Positions 34,209-41,034 of a DNA stretch of 41,034 nucleotides are shown in pieces. Within the stretch, counting starts at the first letter, position 1, and each line of letters starts with the position of its first letter. The notes under the pieces are model-generated. The model did no database searches. It had not been told where the DNA came from and worked only from the letters and a program-made list of their open reading frames with translations. Source of the stretch: Bacteroidales bacterium (GTDB lineage: Bacteria > Bacteroidota > Bacteroidia > Bacteroidales > UBA932); contig JAILLE010000049.1 in NCBI GenBank assembly GCA_024693285.1, forward strand, positions 1 to 41,034, in the 5' to 3' direction. The position numbers were made by a program, and so were the translations under genes.

Positions 34209-36542
34209 ATGAAAACAAAATATATCATTGTTTCCCTGATTGCCGCTCTCGGTCTTCTTATGACCGGTTGCGTGGAAGAGGCCGACCACTTCCTTGACGA
34301 GGTCAAAGTCTCGTCCTCATATCTTGCTTTCCCTGCCGGCGGTGGCTCTGTCCCTACGGAACTTACCGCTACTGGTGCTTGGACAATCACGGCACTCCCT
34401 GATTGGGTTACCGTCAGCCCTACTTCCGGTGGCGCTGGCAAGACTACCGTAACATTCACGGCTTCCGCCGCTGATGACACAAGAGATGCGACCGCTAAGA
34501 TAGAGTGTGGTGGCAAGACTCAGAATATCAACCTTCTCCAGGTCACAGAGAAATCTGAGCCTGTCACGATGACTGTCAAGCAAGCATTGGCTGTTATCGC
34601 TCCTCTCGCTGACCAGGAGGTCGCTGGCGGAACATACCGCGTGAAGGGTATCGTCTGCAAGATCAACGAGATCAGCGCGCAATACGGCAACGCCACATAT
34701 TTCCTGTCCGATGACGGTTCTTATGGCGAGAACAACTGGCTGGAGGTTTACCGTGGTCTTTGGCTCAACGGTGCCTCCATCACTAAAGGTGACGAGTTCT
34801 CAGTTGGTGACGAGCTTACAATCGAGGGCTCGCTCATGAACTACAAGGGTACCCCCGAGACCAAGGAGAAGACCGCCATCGTTGTCGCTGTCAAGAAGTC
34901 TCTCATCAGTGTTGACGCGTTCAGCTTCACCGAGTTGCCTGCTATCGACACGACATTCAACATGGTGGTCACAGCCAAGGAGAGTCCGCTGCTTGTCAGC
35001 TGCGACGCCGACTGGCTCCAGATCACTGATGTGAATAAGGACGGAAGTTACAAGCTTCACGCTTCTGAGAACACCCGCACCGCCAAACGTACAGCCAATA
35101 TCACTATCAAGGGCCCCACTGCCCTCAAGATAATCGGCATCACCCAGGCCGGTGCCCCTTCAACAGGAGCTACGGTCTCCGAGATTATCGAGGCCGCTGA
35201 TAAGGATCAGGTTCAGACCCTTCCTTCAACTGTTGTTGTTGCCCTCACCACAAAGGGTGCTGTCGTCTCTGACGGAGCGAAGGCTATCTATGTCTATGGC
35301 AATGACGCCGCCGCCCTCAAGGCTGGTGACGGAGTCAGGATCGCAGGTACGAAGACCACCTACAATGGTGTTCCTGAGATCACCGATCTCACCGAGGTCT
35401 TCGTCGACAGCGAGGGTAATGCGGTAGAGCATCCCACAGCCACTGACATCACCGCCAATGCGGCTGTGTACACCGCTTCTGTGGCCGAGTACATCAAGCT
35501 TAGCGGTACTCTCAGTGTCTCTTCTGACGGTAAGTACTACAACATGACTCTTGACGGTATCGATCCTGACACCAAACAGGGAAGCATAGTCTATCCTGTG
35601 GACGCTTTGAACGCCAAGAGCTTTGACGGCAAGAAGATCACTGTGACCGGTTACTTCAACGGCCTTTCCAGCAAGGGCAAGTTTATCAACATCATCGCCA
35701 CCAAGATCGATGAGTTCGTGGACAACCCTAAGGGAACCGCCACTAACCCTTACACCGCTTCTGAGATTGCCACATTGCTCACCGGAGGCACAACCTTCGA
35801 CGAGGATGTCTATATCAAGGGAACCGTTTCCGCGATTCTTTATGACTTCAGCACATATAACGGAACCGGAACCTTCTGGCTTTCAGATGATGGCACTTTC
35901 AACGGATCGGAGGACAAGAAGTCCACTACTGACTTCACCCACGATTTCGAGTGCTACAGTGTCAAGTGGTTTGGAAACGAGGCTTGGACAGAGGGCAAGG
36001 CCCAGGTCCAGGTTGGTGATGAGGTTGTGGTTTGCGGCAAGACTACCCTTTACAAAGGTGTAGCTGAGACTGACAGCAAGAAGGGTGCTTGGCTTTACAG
36101 CGTCAATGGCGCCACCACCGATGTGAACGGTCTCGGCAACGCCGTGTCTCCGTTCAATATCGCTGGAGCCGTCGCTTACGTTGACGCCATGCAGGCAGCG
36201 ATAGCCGCTGCTAAGGCCGCTGACCAGCCCACTCCGACCTTCCCTGACGTTTTTGTCAAGGGTAAGATTTCCAAGGTCCAGTCTGAATATTCCGTTGAGT
36301 ACGGAACAGCGATCTTCTGGATCTCCGATGACGGAGAGTTCAAGAATGATCCCAAGCAGGATTTCGAGGCATACAGCCTTTGGTATTTCGGCGGGAAGTC
36401 TTGGGCTGAGGGAGACAAGCAGGTTGCTCTTGGTGATGAGGTTGTCCTAAAGGGTCAGCTTACTTACTACGCCAAGAACAATATCTATGAGACCTCCGGC
36501 AAGAAGGCCAGCCTTTACTCCTTGAACGGAGCTACCGAGTAG
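34209..36542 (+). CDS. Surface lipoprotein with BACON and repeated OB-fold-like domains
   Basis: A 777-residue lipoprotein (lipobox LMTGC, Cys21). A BACON-type beta-sandwich lies at about 33-112 (AFPAGGGSVPTELTATGAWT, LPDWVTVSPTSGGAG), and a second BACON-like segment at about 236-317. Around and after these come about five OB-fold-like units: about 117-225, 316-405, 407-505, 507-640 and 643-777. The first, fourth and fifth share a motif of the type V-K-G-x-I, then F-W-L/I-S-D-D-G, then V-G-D-E-V-V, then a Y-x-G/N strand; for example GTFWLSDDGTF and AIFWISDDGEF. No enzymatic motif is visible, so binding of a glycan, nucleic acid or protein is likely. It lies 17 bp after the Oar-like receptor and ends at a terminator. 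Confidence 0.8.
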   Translation: MKTKYIIVSLIAALGLLMTGCVEEADHFLDEVKVSSSYLAFPAGGGSVPTELTATGAWTITALPDWVTVSPTSGGAGKTTVTFTASAADDTRDATAKIECGGKTQNINLLQVTEKSEPVTMTVKQALAVIAPLADQEVAGGTYRVKGIVCKINEISAQYGNATYFLSDDGSYGENNWLEVYRGLWLNGASITKGDEFSVGDELTIEGSLMNYKGTPETKEKTAIVVAVKKSLISVDAFSFTELPAIDTTFNMVVTAKESPLLVSCDADWLQITDVNKDGSYKLHASENTRTAKRTANITIKGPTALKIIGITQAGAPSTGATVSEIIEAADKDQVQTLPSTVVVALTTKGAVVSDGAKAIYVYGNDAAALKAGDGVRIAGTKTTYNGVPEITDLTEVFVDSEGNAVEHPTATDITANAAVYTASVAEYIKLSGTLSVSSDGKYYNMTLDGIDPDTKQGSIVYPVDALNAKSFDGKKITVTGYFNGLSSKGKFINIIATKIDEFVDNPKGTATNPYTASEIATLLTGGTTFDEDVYIKGTVSAILYDFSTYNGTGTFWLSDDGTFNGSEDKKSTTDFTHDFECYSVKWFGNEAWTEGKAQVQVGDEVVVCGKTTLYKGVAETDSKKGAWLYSVNGATTDVNGLGNAVSPFNIAGAVAYVDAMQAAIAAAKAADQPTPTFPDVFVKGKISKVQSEYSVEYGTAIFWISDDGEFKNDPKQDFEAYSLWYFGGKSWAEGDKQVALGDEVVLKGQLTYYAKNNIYETSGKKASLYSLNGATE

Positions 36543-36560
36543 GCTTTATCTGTTCTGATT

Positions 36561-36601
36561 ACAAGGAGATGCCGACAGTTTGCGGCATCTCCTTGTTTTT
36601 T
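36561..36601 (+). terminator. Terminator of the Oar/BACON-lipoprotein operon
   Basis: A perfect 13-bp stem (36562-36574 caaggagatgccg with 36583-36595) has an 8-nt loop and is followed by six T residues. The loop contains the TTTG of the next promoter. Confidence 0.92.
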
Positions 36602-36610
36602 GTATCTTTA
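36579..36610 (+). promoter_or_regulatory. Promoter of the GH92-NAGPA gene
   Basis: TTTG at 36579-36582 and TATCTTTA at 36603-36610 are 20 nt apart: a perfect -33 and a -7 with one mismatch. Transcription would begin near 36617, leaving a leader of about 22 nt. This excludes the upstream TTG start at 36600. Confidence 0.65.
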
Positions 36611-36638
36611 CGAAGATAACCATTCATCCTCGTTCAAG

Positions 36639-39575
36639 ATGAGAACACACGTTTTTCCCGCATTGTTGGCAGCCCTATTTGTCTTCGCTTGTGGCGATCC
36701 GAAGCTCGAGCCGGTGGATTACGTCAACCCTTATGCCGGCAATATCAGCCATTTGCTAGTGCCGACATTCCCGACTGTCCAGTTACCGAACTCAATGCTC
36801 AGAGTGTATCCGGAGCGCTCGGATTACACCTCCGAGTACCTGAACGGTCTTCCGGTTATAGTCACAAACCACAGGGAGCGTTCAGCGTTCAAATTATCGG
36901 TGACCACTAGGGACTCCAAGGGTCCGGTGATTCCTGTTTCTTATGACAACGAGCATTTGACTCCATATTCATTTGACGTCACCCTCTCGGACGGGGAGAT
37001 CCAGGCCAGCTACGCGTTGTCTCACCAGTCGGCCATATATTCATTGAAAGCGAATGATCCGTTGAGGGTGATTCTCTCAAGCAGAGAAGGAAAGATCACG
37101 TGGGATGGGGAGGCTCTATCTGGATGGCAGACAGTGGAGGATCAGACGAAGATATATGTCTATATGGAGCCGGAAACCAAACCCGCAAGGGTGGAATCCG
37201 CTAAAGACGAGAGGAACAGTTGGGTCACCATGGTTTTCAGTGAGCCTTCGGTCAGGTTGCGCTATGGCGTCTCATTTATTGATGAGGCCCAGGCTAAAGC
37301 CAATCTTCGAAGGGAAATATCTGATTACGATGTGGACGCGCTTGCCGCGGCGGGAAGAAAGATCTGGAATGAGACTTTAGGCAGGATTGAGGTAAAAGGT
37401 CCGGAAAAACGTATGAAGGTCTTCTATACTTCATATTACCGTACCTTCGAAAGGCCGATTTGTATGAGTGAGGACGGACGATATTGGAGCGCTTTCGACA
37501 ACACCGTCCATGAGGATGGTGGAGTACCTTTCTACACGGATGACTGGATCTGGGATACTTACAGGGCGGCGCATCCGCTCCGTACTTTGATGGACGTCCC
37601 CTTGGAGGAGAGCATTCTGGCCTCTTATCTACGGATGGCCGAGCAGATGGGTACTGGCTGGATGCCTACTTTCCCGGAAGTCAGTGGCGACTCACGGAGG
37701 ATGAACAGCAACCATGGTATCCCGACCTTCGCCGACGCTTTGGCAAAAGGGTTGAAAATAGATGTGAAGGCTGCCTATGAGGCGGGCCGGAAGGCATTGA
37801 CGGAGAAGACCTTGGTCCCTTGGTCCGGCAATCCGGCCGGAGAGCTGGACAGTTTCTACTGGGAGCATGGGTATATTCCCGCACTTCGTGCGGGAGAGAT
37901 TGAGACAGACTCCAATGTCGGTTGGGAGAACCGCCAGCCTGTGGCTGTAAGCCTTGGTACGGCATATGACAGCTGGGCGCTCTCTAAGCTTGCGGAAGCT
38001 GCTGGCAATAAGGAAGATGCGGATTATTTCAAAAACTGGTCCACCAACTATATAAAGCTTTTTAATCCTGAGACTCTGTTCTTCCATCCCAAAGACAAGG
38101 ACGGCGATTTCATTCCTGACCTTGATTATAATTTCCCCGGAGGAATGGGCGCCAGGGAGTATTACGACGAGAATAATGCCTGGGTATATCGCTGGGATGT
38201 GCAGCACGATATTCATGGTTTGATAGGTTTGATGGGAGGACCGTCGAGTTTCGTAAGCGAACTTGACCGCATGTTCGCCACACCTCTCGGGCGCAACAAG
38301 TTCTCGTTCTTCGCCAAGCTTCCTGATCACACCGGCAATGTGGGCCAGTTCTCGATGGCTAACGAACCTTCGCTGCATATTCCTTATCTCTACAACTATG
38401 CGGGTGCGCCTTGGAAGACTCAGAAGAGGATTCGACAGATGCTCGACACCTGGTTCCGTGACGACCTGATGGGAGTTCCTGGTGATGAGGACGGAGGCGG
38501 CCTCACTTCATTCGTGGTCTTTTCCTCTTTGGGATTCTATCCCGTCACACCGGGAGAGCCTGTCTATACCATCGGAAGTCCGGTATTCGAGGACGCCAGT
38601 ATGACTCTTTCGAACGGGAAGGTATTCAAAATCAAGGCGAAAGGAGTATCCGACGAGAATAAGTACATCCAAAGCGCCAGCCTTAACGGGAAACCTTTGG
38701 CGGGGCCTTGGATTACTCATGAAGTTATTATGGCTGGCGGAACCTTGACCCTTGAGATGGGGCCGCTCCCGAACATGGATTGGGGTGCGGTGTCCCCGTC
38801 TGATCAAAAGGAATGGGAAGCCGCTGGTTGGACATGGAACAGCATAGGGGACGGTGCTGAGACCACATACGCCCAATTCCCTTTCCATGGTACTATCCAG
38901 AGTGTCAGCATGGCAAGATATCCCGCCGCCAATATGAGCACTTCCTTAGTCCATGCTCCAGGAGATCTTGCCGGCACAACGGATTCTCTCGCTATGCGGG
39001 AGGGAGCCCGTATCGGCTTGAACGGCAGTTATTTCAATATGCGTAGGCTTATTCCTCACACGTTCTTCTTCATAAATGGGGAGGTCGTGGGGCAGACTCC
39101 GGCGTCAGGTGAGGAGCGTTCCAACGGGATCCTTGCCATCAAGGATAAAGAAGGCCATAAGCTGGAAATACTTCAGTATGACTCCACTAAGGTTGAAACC
39201 TACAAGACTGGCTATTATTCCGCATTGGCCTCTGGACCTATCCTGATGCTTGACGGAAAGGCACCGGTTATTGATATGAAATCGTCTTTCAATTATATGC
39301 GCCATCCAAGGACCTTTATTGGCTGGGATGATAAAGGCATGGTATATATGGTTGTAGTGGATGGACGTTTCCCTGGCCAGGCAGATGGGATGAGCATCCC
39401 AGAGCTAATAACTGTCGCCCGTATTCTCGGCCTCAAGGATGCGCTTAACCTTGATGGAGGTGGCTCATCAACTCTTTGGACGGACAAGACAGGAATTATC
39501 AACTTCCCTTACGACAATCGGAAATTCGACCATGAGGGTGCCCGGAAGGTCCCTAATATAGTGATAGTCAAGTAG
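36639..39575 (+). CDS. GH92 alpha-mannosidase fused to a NAGPA-type phosphodiester glycosidase
   Basis: A 978-residue lipoprotein (lipobox FVFAC, Cys18). Residues about 24-735 are GH92, a Ca2+-dependent exo-alpha-mannosidase family. The N-terminal sandwich begins VDYVNPYAGNISHLLVPTFP. The catalytic barrel has YYDENNAWVYRWDVQHDI with the probable general acid Glu511, NEPSLHIPYLYNYAGAPWKT, and GVPGDEDGGGLTSF with the probable base aspartates Asp616/Asp618. The block FYPVTPGEPVYTIGSPVF ends the family region. Residues about 750-978 match the phosphodiester glycosidase domain (PF09992, NAGPA): GLNGSYFNMRR (Asn795 onward), RHPRTFIGWDD, DGRFPGQADGMSIPELI and ALNLDGGGSSTLW (Asp939). Animal NAGPA removes GlcNAc from GlcNAc-phospho-mannose. 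One protein could thus uncap and trim phosphorylated mannose glycans; this is inference. It is a single-gene unit. Confidence 0.88.
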   Translation: MRTHVFPALLAALFVFACGDPKLEPVDYVNPYAGNISHLLVPTFPTVQLPNSMLRVYPERSDYTSEYLNGLPVIVTNHRERSAFKLSVTTRDSKGPVIPVSYDNEHLTPYSFDVTLSDGEIQASYALSHQSAIYSLKANDPLRVILSSREGKITWDGEALSGWQTVEDQTKIYVYMEPETKPARVESAKDERNSWVTMVFSEPSVRLRYGVSFIDEAQAKANLRREISDYDVDALAAAGRKIWNETLGRIEVKGPEKRMKVFYTSYYRTFERPICMSEDGRYWSAFDNTVHEDGGVPFYTDDWIWDTYRAAHPLRTLMDVPLEESILASYLRMAEQMGTGWMPTFPEVSGDSRRMNSNHGIPTFADALAKGLKIDVKAAYEAGRKALTEKTLVPWSGNPAGELDSFYWEHGYIPALRAGEIETDSNVGWENRQPVAVSLGTAYDSWALSKLAEAAGNKEDADYFKNWSTNYIKLFNPETLFFHPKDKDGDFIPDLDYNFPGGMGAREYYDENNAWVYRWDVQHDIHGLIGLMGGPSSFVSELDRMFATPLGRNKFSFFAKLPDHTGNVGQFSMANEPSLHIPYLYNYAGAPWKTQKRIRQMLDTWFRDDLMGVPGDEDGGGLTSFVVFSSLGFYPVTPGEPVYTIGSPVFEDASMTLSNGKVFKIKAKGVSDENKYIQSASLNGKPLAGPWITHEVIMAGGTLTLEMGPLPNMDWGAVSPSDQKEWEAAGWTWNSIGDGAETTYAQFPFHGTIQSVSMARYPAANMSTSLVHAPGDLAGTTDSLAMREGARIGLNGSYFNMRRLIPHTFFFINGEVVGQTPASGEERSNGILAIKDKEGHKLEILQYDSTKVETYKTGYYSALASGPILMLDGKAPVIDMKSSFNYMRHPRTFIGWDDKGMVYMVVVDGRFPGQADGMSIPELITVARILGLKDALNLDGGGSSTLWTDKTGIINFPYDNRKFDHEGARKVPNIVIVK

Positions 39576-39587
39576 TAAGGGGACTGA

Positions 39588-41034
39588 TTACTCAATCGTC
39601 CACTCGGCGCCGTCCTTGGTGTCTTTGACGGTGATTCCCAAGGCTTTGAGGTGGTCGCGGATAGCGTCGCTCAGGCCCCAGTCTTTTGCGGCCTTGGCCT
39701 TCGCCCTCTCTTCGAGAACCATATCCATAAGTCCGGCGACAACCTCCTGGCTCTTGCCACCTTCTCCCGCATTCTCATCTTTGAGTCCGAGAACACCGAA
39801 TACTATGTCATCGAAGATTTGGACAAGGGTTTCCAAATCACCCTTAGTTAAATTGGAAGCTCCTGATTTGGTGGAGTTTATGATTCTCACAGCCTCGAAG
39901 ATATGCGACATGGCTACCGGTGTGTTGAGGTCATCGCAAAGGGCGTCGTAGACACCGTTGAAGATCTCTTTGATCTCAGCCGAGTCAGCCGGGCAGGTGT
40001 CAGGAGCTATGGAAGTGGGGAGCTCGCCGTAAGGAAGATCCTTCGCTTCGCTCAGGGTGACACCTTTGGCTTTGGCTAAAGCGACCAGATCCTTGTAAGC
40101 CTGGAGAACCCTCTTAAGGGCTTTCTCGGCGGCCTGAAGTGCCTCATTACTGAAGTCAAGAGTCCCGCGATAGTGCGCCTGAAGAATGAAAAAGCGCACT
40201 GTCATCGGGGAATAGGCCTGGTCCAATTTCGGATGGCTTCCGGAGAATAGCTCTGGCAGGGTGATGAAGTTACCCAGCGACTTACCCATCTTCTGGCCGT
40301 TGATAGTGATCATGTTGTTATGGACCCAGTAGCGCACGCCTTTGGTGCCTCTCCAGGCCACGTTCTGGGCGATCTCGCACTCATGGTGGGGGAACATTAG
40401 ATCCATTCCTCCTCCGTGAATATCGAACTCCTCTCCGAGATATTTCTCACCCATAACGGAGCACTCTAGATGCCAGCCAGGGAAACCCTCGCCCCAAGGA
40501 CTTGGCCAGTGCATGATATGCTCGGGCTCCGCCTTCTTCCAAAGGGCGAAATCGTATGGAGCTTTCTTGTCGCTCTGTCCGTCGAGGGTTCGAGTCCCTT
40601 CCAATGTGTCATTCAGATTGCGTCCGGAGAGTACCCCATAATGATGCTTCTCATTGTATTTCTCCACGTCGAAATACACGGAACCATTTGATATATAAGC
40701 ATATCCGGCCTCGAGAATTTTCTTTATCGTCTCAATCTGCTCGATAATATGCCCTGATGCTCTCGGCTCGATTGAAGGAGGAGCGACATTCAGAAGCCGC
40801 ATTGCCTCATGGTAGCGGAAGGTGTAATTCTGAACCACCTCCATCGGCTCCAGTTGCTCGAGTCTGGCCTTCTTGCTGATCTTGTCCTCTCCTTCATCGG
40901 CATCATGCTCAAGATGTCCGACATCGGTGATATTACGTACATAACGTACTTTGTATCCCAGGTGCCTGAGCAACTTGAAAAGCACGTCATAAGTCACTCC
41001 CGGACGGGCGTGGCCCAAGTGGGCATCGCCGTAC
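39588..41034 (-). CDS. cysS: Cysteinyl-tRNA synthetase (N-terminus beyond window end)
   Basis: The C-terminal 481 or so residues of CysRS, a class I aminoacyl-tRNA synthetase. The frame is open through the window edge ([16 protein letters not shown]), so the first part of the gene, about 30 residues with the first zinc Cys, is missing. The MGHAR start reported by a plain ORF search at 41018 is just TTG for Leu in the motif HLGH. The HxGH motif is at the edge, the zinc ligands in [10 protein letters not shown] and HHECEIAQ are seen, and the KMSKS loop reads KMGKSLGNF. It is convergent with the GH92 gene; the 12 bp between the stops hold no terminator. Confidence 0.95.
   Translation of the reverse strand, partial: YGDAHLGHARPGVTYDVLFKLLRHLGYKVRYVRNITDVGHLEHDADEGEDKISKKARLEQLEPMEVVQNYTFRYHEAMRLLNVAPPSIEPRASGHIIEQIETIKKILEAGYAYISNGSVYFDVEKYNEKHHYGVLSGRNLNDTLEGTRTLDGQSDKKAPYDFALWKKAEPEHIMHWPSPWGEGFPGWHLECSVMGEKYLGEEFDIHGGGMDLMFPHHECEIAQNVAWRGTKGVRYWVHNNMITINGQKMGKSLGNFITLPELFSGSHPKLDQAYSPMTVRFFILQAHYRGTLDFSNEALQAAEKALKRVLQAYKDLVALAKAKGVTLSEAKDLPYGELPTSIAPDTCPADSAEIKEIFNGVYDALCDDLNTPVAMSHIFEAVRIINSTKSGASNLTKGDLETLVQIFDDIVFGVLGLKDENAGEGGKSQEVVAGLMDMVLEERAKAKAAKDWGLSDAIRDHLKALGITVKDTKDGAEWTIE

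Noticed and set aside
41016..41018. TTG as the start codon of cysS
   Set aside because: It encodes the Leu of the HLGH active-site motif, and the frame stays open to the window edge, so the gene is cut by the window.

Overview
The window looks like chromosomal DNA of a Bacteroidales bacterium. The evidence is a SusC/SusD pair, many lipoproteins with short signal peptides, TTTG-N19/20-TAnnTTTG promoters of the Bacteroidetes sigma-70 type, few Shine-Dalgarno sequences, and the gene order rpmJ-rpsM-rpsK-rpsD-rpoA-rplQ. The genus cannot be set from this alone. I saw no tRNA, rRNA, insertion sequence, phage gene or CRISPR array.

Layout. (1) 1-3138: end of the large ribosomal-protein/RNA polymerase alpha operon, closed by a strong terminator. 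(2) 3174-16625: a polysaccharide utilisation locus (PUL). SusC and SusD are followed by an intercistronic hairpin, then a GH127-type lipoprotein, a second and quite different DUF1680 enzyme, an integral-membrane acyltransferase, a close paralogue of the first GH127, and an (alpha/alpha)6 glycosidase. The target is probably a glycan with L-arabinofuranose or a similar sugar. No PUL regulator lies beside it. (3) 16659-18851: a K+-dependent membrane pyrophosphatase. (4) 18895-21632: a LacI-type regulator translationally close to a DUF4038 glycosidase gene broken by one frameshift, followed by what looks like the tail of another lost enzyme: a small decayed sugar locus. (5) 21654-22656: a clear promoter driving a six-helix membrane protein and a small winged-helix regulator. 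(6) 25621-22646, minus strand: smpB-miaA-purE-(degenerate retropepsin/TPR protein) as one operon, divergent from (7) an M16 metallopeptidase lipoprotein at 25659-28565. (8) 28698-29366: a short lipoprotein that appears to be an Ig-domain/M64 peptidase gene with its catalytic middle deleted. (9) 30624-29371, minus strand: metK behind a probable SAM-II riboswitch. (10) 30886-36542: an Oar-like TonB-dependent transporter with a BACON/OB-fold-repeat lipoprotein partner. (11) 36639-39575: a two-enzyme fusion, GH92 mannosidase plus NAGPA-type phosphodiester glycosidase. (12) 41034-39588, minus strand: cysS, running off the window end.

How the parts work together. The PUL would import oligosaccharides through SusCD and trim them with outer-membrane-anchored or periplasmic exo-enzymes. 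The GH92-NAGPA fusion joins two activities that make sense together on phosphorylated mannose glycans, because animal NAGPA removes GlcNAc from GlcNAc-P-mannose. It is the most suggestive gene in the window. The metK leader is the clearest RNA regulatory element. Several genes (DUF4038, the Ig/M64 lipoprotein, the fragment at 21504) show ongoing loss of accessory functions.
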